A DNA stretch of 64,000 nt, taken from positions 5,714,891 through 5,778,890 of the forward strand of contig OY744461.1 of NCBI GenBank assembly GCA_963556145.1, read 5' to 3'. The translations under genes and the position numbers were made by a program. The notes under the pieces are model-generated. The model did no database searches. It was given only the letters and a program-made list of their open reading frames with translations, and was not told the DNA's origin. The DNA is from Hygrocybe punicea (lineage: Eukaryota > Basidiomycota > Agaricomycetes > Agaricales > Hygrophoraceae). This document shows positions 59,393 through 64,000 of the stretch, in pieces; position 1 is the stretch's first letter; each line of letters starts with the position of its first letter.

Positions 59393-60717
59393 CAAGACCA
59401 TTCAATGTTGTGCATTTAAACAGCTGCTTTTCACACATGGGATATTATTTATCATTGTCAAGAAGTGCTACTGCAGCTGGCATTGTAATCATCCAAGGAT
59501 TTGACAATAAGATGATCACCAGAGGATGCTCTGGATATCTCAGACAAGAATTTAGGGAACAAGAACTGCTTGATGACATCACTAGAATGAGATATGAAGG
59601 CACATTGCCAGAACATATTGCACAAGATGTCCAGTCATCAATGATTCAAAAGTTTCAACAATGGAAAGGAACTCAATATGTTCCATCTAAAACTGATGCA
59701 GCTTTGAAGTGGTCAGACAGTGATCCCCTGGTGATTGCTACTGTGGAAGTCAGTCCATGGCACATCATTGAGAAGAACAAAAATAAGCAAGCAACAATGT
59801 CAATTTCTACTCCTTTTATCCCTGCAAAAGGATCTGTTCCACATTTGTCCAGGAAGCATTTGATTAAAACTTGTGAACTGCCGGCAGCTAAAAGACAAAG
59901 AACAGATATGTCAGCTTCCCCTGCGGGTTTGCTGTGGGATGAAATCAATTACAGTTGTGCATATGATTCTATCCTGGTTATATTGTTTGATCTCTAGAAG
60001 GAAAATCATATAGCATGGTCTGAAGTATTTCATGATATGAATGATTATCTGGCTACTTTATCTGATGGCTTCTCAGATATATTGAAAGGCAATATGACAT
60101 TTGTGCAAATCAGAAATCAATTAAGGGAGGCAATTTTACATGATGAGCATCCTGAGACATATCTAATGGGACCTGTTGGAATTAGTGTTGTAACTCTAGC
60201 CATGGAGCTTTTACATGTAGATACTGCAGTCACATCTTCTCAGCATAAATGTACAAGGTGTAAATTTGCTGAAAAACCAATGGATAATAAACTTGGTTAT
60301 GTTTTACATGGAGAAACTTCAGTTCAAGGGTCTACTATGAATTGGATTGAAACATTGTCCCAACAAACATGTAGAAGGTGTTCTAAGTGTCAATCAGCTA
60401 TGCAACAAATCTTATTCTACAATAAAGTGCCACCTGTGCTTGTTTTGGAATATCCACTCATGGACGTTGAGACCAGTCATACACTTGAGTTTGAGACTGA
60501 CAAAGGCATCAAGTCATTGAGGTTGAAAGGAATTGTTTATCATGACCAATACCATTTCACCAGTAGAATCATAAGTGCAGACAAGAAGGTTTGGTTTCAT
60601 GATGGTACAACTACTGGAAATACTTGTTCATATGATGGTATGCTTGATAAATTATCTGATGCTGATGTTAGACAATGCAGAGACAAGAATCTTGTGCTGG
60701 CAATATATGCTTAAAGA
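59393..60717 (+). pseudogene. Second-family RepHel, helicase C-terminus and peptidase
   Basis: It starts within motif V context (TRPFNVVHLNSCFSH), then SLSRSATAAGIVIIQGF (motif VI) and the linker. The peptidase-like domain has Cys box NYSCAYDSILVI, CxxC pairs CTRCKF and CSKC, and the His box YHFTSRIIS...WFHDGTT. A single TAG at 59995-59997 interrupts the frame right after the Cys box; both sides are in the same frame to the stop at 60715. The 5' part is missing. It is the same family as 51244-54796 but on the opposite strand, so a rearrangement separates them. Confidence 0.9.
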
Positions 60718-60837
60718 GCCGTGTGGGTGGGTGGGTGGCCGAAATTTTGTCTAAATTTGCATATGAGATATAAAATAAAAAGAGTCTTGCTCAATGTTAT
60801 TTATGAGATGGCAGTGAATTATGAGTTCTTCCATTTA

Positions 60838-61064
60838 CACCGGGCAAAAATACCTTTTTGTATTCTACAAATATGTTGAAAATAAATTACACAATTCAAA
60901 CTTTGAAAGTCTACAAATAAGTAGCCTTATGGAGTACCGAGATTACCATATGGAGTATCGGGCTTACTCCATAAGGTTACTTATTTGTATACTTTCAAAG
61001 TTTGAATTGTGTAATTTATTTTCAACATATTTGTAGAATACAAAAGGTATTTTTGCCCACTGTG
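60838..61064. mobile_element. Mariner-like MITE in a Helitron hairpin
   Basis: A 227-bp near-perfect fold-back flanked by TA. The right end reads CACAGTGGGCAAAAATACC inward; the left end is the same with two bases missing (CACCGGGCAAAAATACC). It is non-coding and typical of Tc1/mariner MITEs. Confidence 0.9.
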
Positions 61065-61094
61065 TATATGGAAGACTCGTTCTTATGAGTCCAG

Positions 61095-61905
61095 GATATA
61101 TGGCAGTTCGTCAGTAATGAATTAATTAATGTTTGAAATCGACCATAGACCCAAATTCTGCCTTTGCAACCCTTTTTTTTCGAAAAAATTCATGAATAAA
61201 CTAGATCTTCTGAAATTTGTCCTCAAATATTTTCAGGAATATAGGATTTATCTTGAGGTCATAAAAAATCACAACCTGCTTGAATGTATGAGAAAAAAAA
61301 TTTGTATGACATGGAATTTGATCGAAAAAGGATGTTGTCACACTGAGTCACAGGACTCTCACACGGATACCCCGACCCTCAAGACCGACTGACCTGGGGA
61401 TTTCAACCATGCCTGACATGAATCAAGACCAGGATTTTATTGGACCTCCCTTGAGACTTGTCCATGGTTTGCCTCCATTTTTTTTAATACCCAGAAAATG
61501 AGTGCCTCGCCGCCAACACTGGCCCACCTCCACCTTTTTATCATCCAAGATACACCCTACCCCCAGAGCACAGAATGCAAAACAGAGTGATCAGCAGTTT
61601 TGGGGGACCCATTTGAATGTGAGTATTGCCTCAGATGTGCTACGATGTATCACAATGAGTCATACTGACCCCCTCCTTCTCATACCCCCTGGATTCCAAA
61701 TCATTTCTCCTTGACAAAAATCATGAATAAACTAGATTTTGTGGAGTATGTCCTCCAATATTTCCATAACTAAATAATTTATGAGGTCACAAACTGCTCA
61801 GGTGGATGAGAAAAAAAATTTGTATAACCCAGATTTCATTGATAAAACTTGAATTAAACGTATACAAAAAACTTATAAAAATTAAATAACAATGAGCTGC
61901 AAATT
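61095..61905. other. Non-coding spacer
   Basis: No gene recognised. Two loosely similar segments with CATGAATAAACTAGAT (near 61190 and 61721) suggest a diverged duplication of about 0.5 kb. Confidence 0.45.
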
Positions 61906-63078
61906 TTAGTCCACATTGGAGGCGTCGTCAGCCTCATCCTCATCATCAGTAAATGCTACACCTCTTTTCCGAATTTTCGAAGATACGTTGACTGGAAGAC
62001 GCTGTGTTTTCAAGAGTGCCTTTGAAGCCTCCTTGATAAAACAAGTTATAACAAGATACTACAACAAGAGTAGTCCACACACCTCTGCAAATTTGTTCTC
62101 AATGAGAGCCATCGACTCAAGTACCAAACCAAGCCTGAAAGACTTATTTTCCTTGGTTGAAAATGGGCGAAATGAGAGTTAAAGATCCACTACCACACCA
62201 GGAACAAAGCTGGTCGGTGTAGTATGTTCGTACCTACATGATTCTGATGAATTAGGCATTGCAGAGAATGTTGGCTACTCACTTGCATTTGTTTTGGCAT
62301 TCACAAGCCTGGAAAAATATCCGACGTCATCGGCAGTGGTGTGAAAGTATCGACTTTGATCCACAGATGCCAAAACACCATGGAGATCAATGAGAGGACC
62401 AAAGGGAACAATGTCAGAGTGAATAGCAAGTTTTGCACTTGTAAAGTATCTTTTGTGCACTTCAACCATCGTATATCCAGAAAATGTACCAGGCGTCCAA
62501 GGCTGGAGTTTGAAGGGACTGAGACCCTTGGCAAACATGGAGTGGATGGTCTGGATATTGTCCAGAGCCAAGTCGAATCGAGGTGAATTAAGCCCTGTCA
62601 AAGTGACATGCTGTCACAGAAATTTGATCCTGGCTTCGGAACTATCAACCACTTGAAAGTCAGGTCTTGGGGATTTTGATATTGCTGGCTAGCACTCACC
62701 TTGGAAGTCGGCTGAGTGGGGGTAAGTCACACTCAATGATGATTCCAGTAAGACGAAGTATGATTTCCTCCATCTCTTTTCCATCTAACTCCTGTACAAG
62801 TTCGTATTGTGCCATGGCTCGATTATACTGGGTCTTGGCTTTCAAGTGTAAGCCATTCTCCTAGTATGTTGTTCAAAACCTCATAGGCCATATGGGACAG
62901 AAGACATGCCTTGTTAAACGAACTCAAATACCTCCGATGGTGCTTTCCTTCATATGCTGAGGTTGAGAAAGACTCCACGGATTCAACTGTCATTGAAAAT
63001 TTCATAAGACTTAATGAATATAGCTGATAACAATGGCTCTCTCTCACCAGCTGCTTTGTAGTTGTAAAATTGATTCAT
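61906..63078 (-). pseudogene. Paralog of cargo gene B, decayed
   Basis: The start is MNQFYNYKAAG followed by a GTGAG donor after 31 nt, as in gene B. Matching blocks: YELVQELDGKEMEEIILRLTGI with CDLPPLSRLPR, then LTGLNSPRF, VHKRYFTSA, DIVPFGPLIDLHGVLASVD and VGYFSRLV. The C-terminus is Lys/Arg-rich then acidic, ending at TAA 61906. A TAA interrupts the block equivalent to VEARLSF (near 62180), and the second exon is disordered, so it is a pseudogene. Function unknown, as for gene B. Confidence 0.8.
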
Positions 63079-64000
63079 GATGGTTGAATTCAGCCAGAAC
63101 ACCAAAGACTACTTCAACATGGTAAACTAAATCATGTGCTTCAGGCTGCCTATCTGTAATGGAAATTCCTGGAATTTTAAACTATATTTAGATATGCTGA
63201 ACTTCTGCAGCATCATGTAAAGAAGGGTTTTTTTTTGGGGTGCTTTCTGAAAGACATGTTGAGGTACCTGTCAGTGGAACTTTGTGATGCACGTAATTGG
63301 TAACCTTGTCAATGACTCCTTGCATAAATAAAAATCAGTCTGTATCATATTGGACACTTTATCTTGAATCCGATGAATTGGATCCTGTTATGAGGCACAA
63401 CACCCATTGTACCCGATGATCTTTCCTAGCCAGCGTCGGCGGTGATTTTCTTTTTCATCAATGAGGTATTGCCTGTTGAACAAGAAATAATTTGTACTTA
63501 TAAAGAAATGCATCAGCAGGCTATGCAGAGGCACCACACGAGAGGAACGGATGAAAAATTCTTTTTTAAAATATATCAGAAAGCTGTTGAACAAGGATGT
63601 ATCTTTATAAGTACAAATTAATTTCTGTGTTCCTTAATATGTTTTCAGTGTGGAAATGTAGAGGACTAGTTCTGTACTATATGCATGTCCACTGGCTATG
63701 CTCACCTCTTTCTGATGGAAATACCTTGAATTCTAACTATATTTAAGTAGGCTGAGCTGTTGAATGGTTCAGTCTGTTCAGTTGTGAGGGAGAAAGGGGA
63801 GGGAATTTTCTCTAGAATATATCAGATTTTTGTGCCTGTTTCATTCAGCTACAGTTTCGTATCGGAGTCCTATTTTGTTGGAAAGGGCTCAGAGCTGTGT
63901 TGAGAGAGATGGGGCATGGAATTTTCTCTAGAATATATCAGAAGAACATTTCATGCCTATTTCATACAGCTATTATTTATTTAGTCTTAGAGTCCTTGGA
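63079..64000. other. Window-end region with repeats
   Basis: No gene. A small fold-back with arms AATTTGTACTTATAAAGA lies at about 63480-63635. A segment TTTTCTCTAGAATATATCAGA occurs twice (near 63808 and 63920), suggesting a 110-bp tandem duplication. Confidence 0.5.

Larger units (their letters stand above)
60819..64000 (-). mobile_element. Further Helitron with 3' end at 60819, extends off the window
   Basis: On the minus strand GACTCATAAGAACGAGTCTTCC ... GGAAGAACTCATAA forms the family's terminal hairpin, ending at 60819, so the element lies to the right. Its loop holds a mariner-like MITE. A gene B paralog lies 1 kb inside in the same relative orientation as gene B in G. No 5' end is seen before 64000, so the extent is a guess. 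Confidence 0.5.

Overview
The window looks like a repeat-dense stretch of a basidiomycete fungal genome, most likely an agaricomycete. The reasons are short GT-AG introns of about 50 bp with micro-exons, a Plavaka-type transposase relic, a chromodomain Ty3/gypsy element, and Helitron proteins of the type with a DUF6570-like N-terminus. I see no ordinary host gene, rRNA, tRNA or CRISPR array. Species-level placement is not possible from the sequence alone.

Layout. (1) 1-4397: the right part of a Helitron-like element (X) whose left end lies outside the window. (2) 4398-5673: a non-element locus that recurs at 49389-50701. (3) 5674-33716: a putative single 28-kb Helitron (G). Its two outer junctions match the uninterrupted sequence at 50701/50702 exactly. 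From left to right G carries the helicase/peptidase half of its RepHel gene (6220-9775), a nested 3.8-kb derivative Helitron (9776-13597), the Rep half (13598-18651) with a 78-bp coding minisatellite, a cargo block, a GC-rich minisatellite and the 3' hairpin. The cargo is gene A (19187-21942, minus), gene B (22345-23487, plus) and gene C (23724-29099, minus). (4) 34169-35835: Plavaka transposase relic. (5) 37185-48048: a Ty3/gypsy chromovirus on the minus strand with 399-bp LTRs and a 5-bp target duplication. It is damaged by a hAT element, a fold-back element and a second copy of the 3.8-kb Helitron in its 5' LTR. (6) 51244-60717: pieces of a second, diverged RepHel family plus its termini, another hAT element and a 300-bp tandem array. 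(7) 60819 to the window end: the 3' end of another Helitron pointing left, a mariner-like MITE in its terminal hairpin, and a decayed paralog of cargo gene B.

How the parts fit. RepHel would supply HUH nuclease, Pif1-like helicase and a ubiquitin-protease-like domain for rolling-circle transposition. The 3.8-kb elements keep both ends and could be moved in trans. The cargo is the most interesting part. Gene C reconstructs, by exon joining alone, to 7 exons and 1681 codons. It encodes a JBP/TET-like 2-oxoglutarate/Fe(II) dioxygenase followed by a chromodomain, with a single in-frame TGA. Genes A and B are divergently transcribed from a 0.4-kb spacer holding two CACGTG-bearing repeats. A gene-B paralog keeps the same orientation relative to the Helitron end near 60.8 kb, so carriage of this cargo may be recurrent. 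Splice sites, domain names and element borders were read by eye, without database searches.
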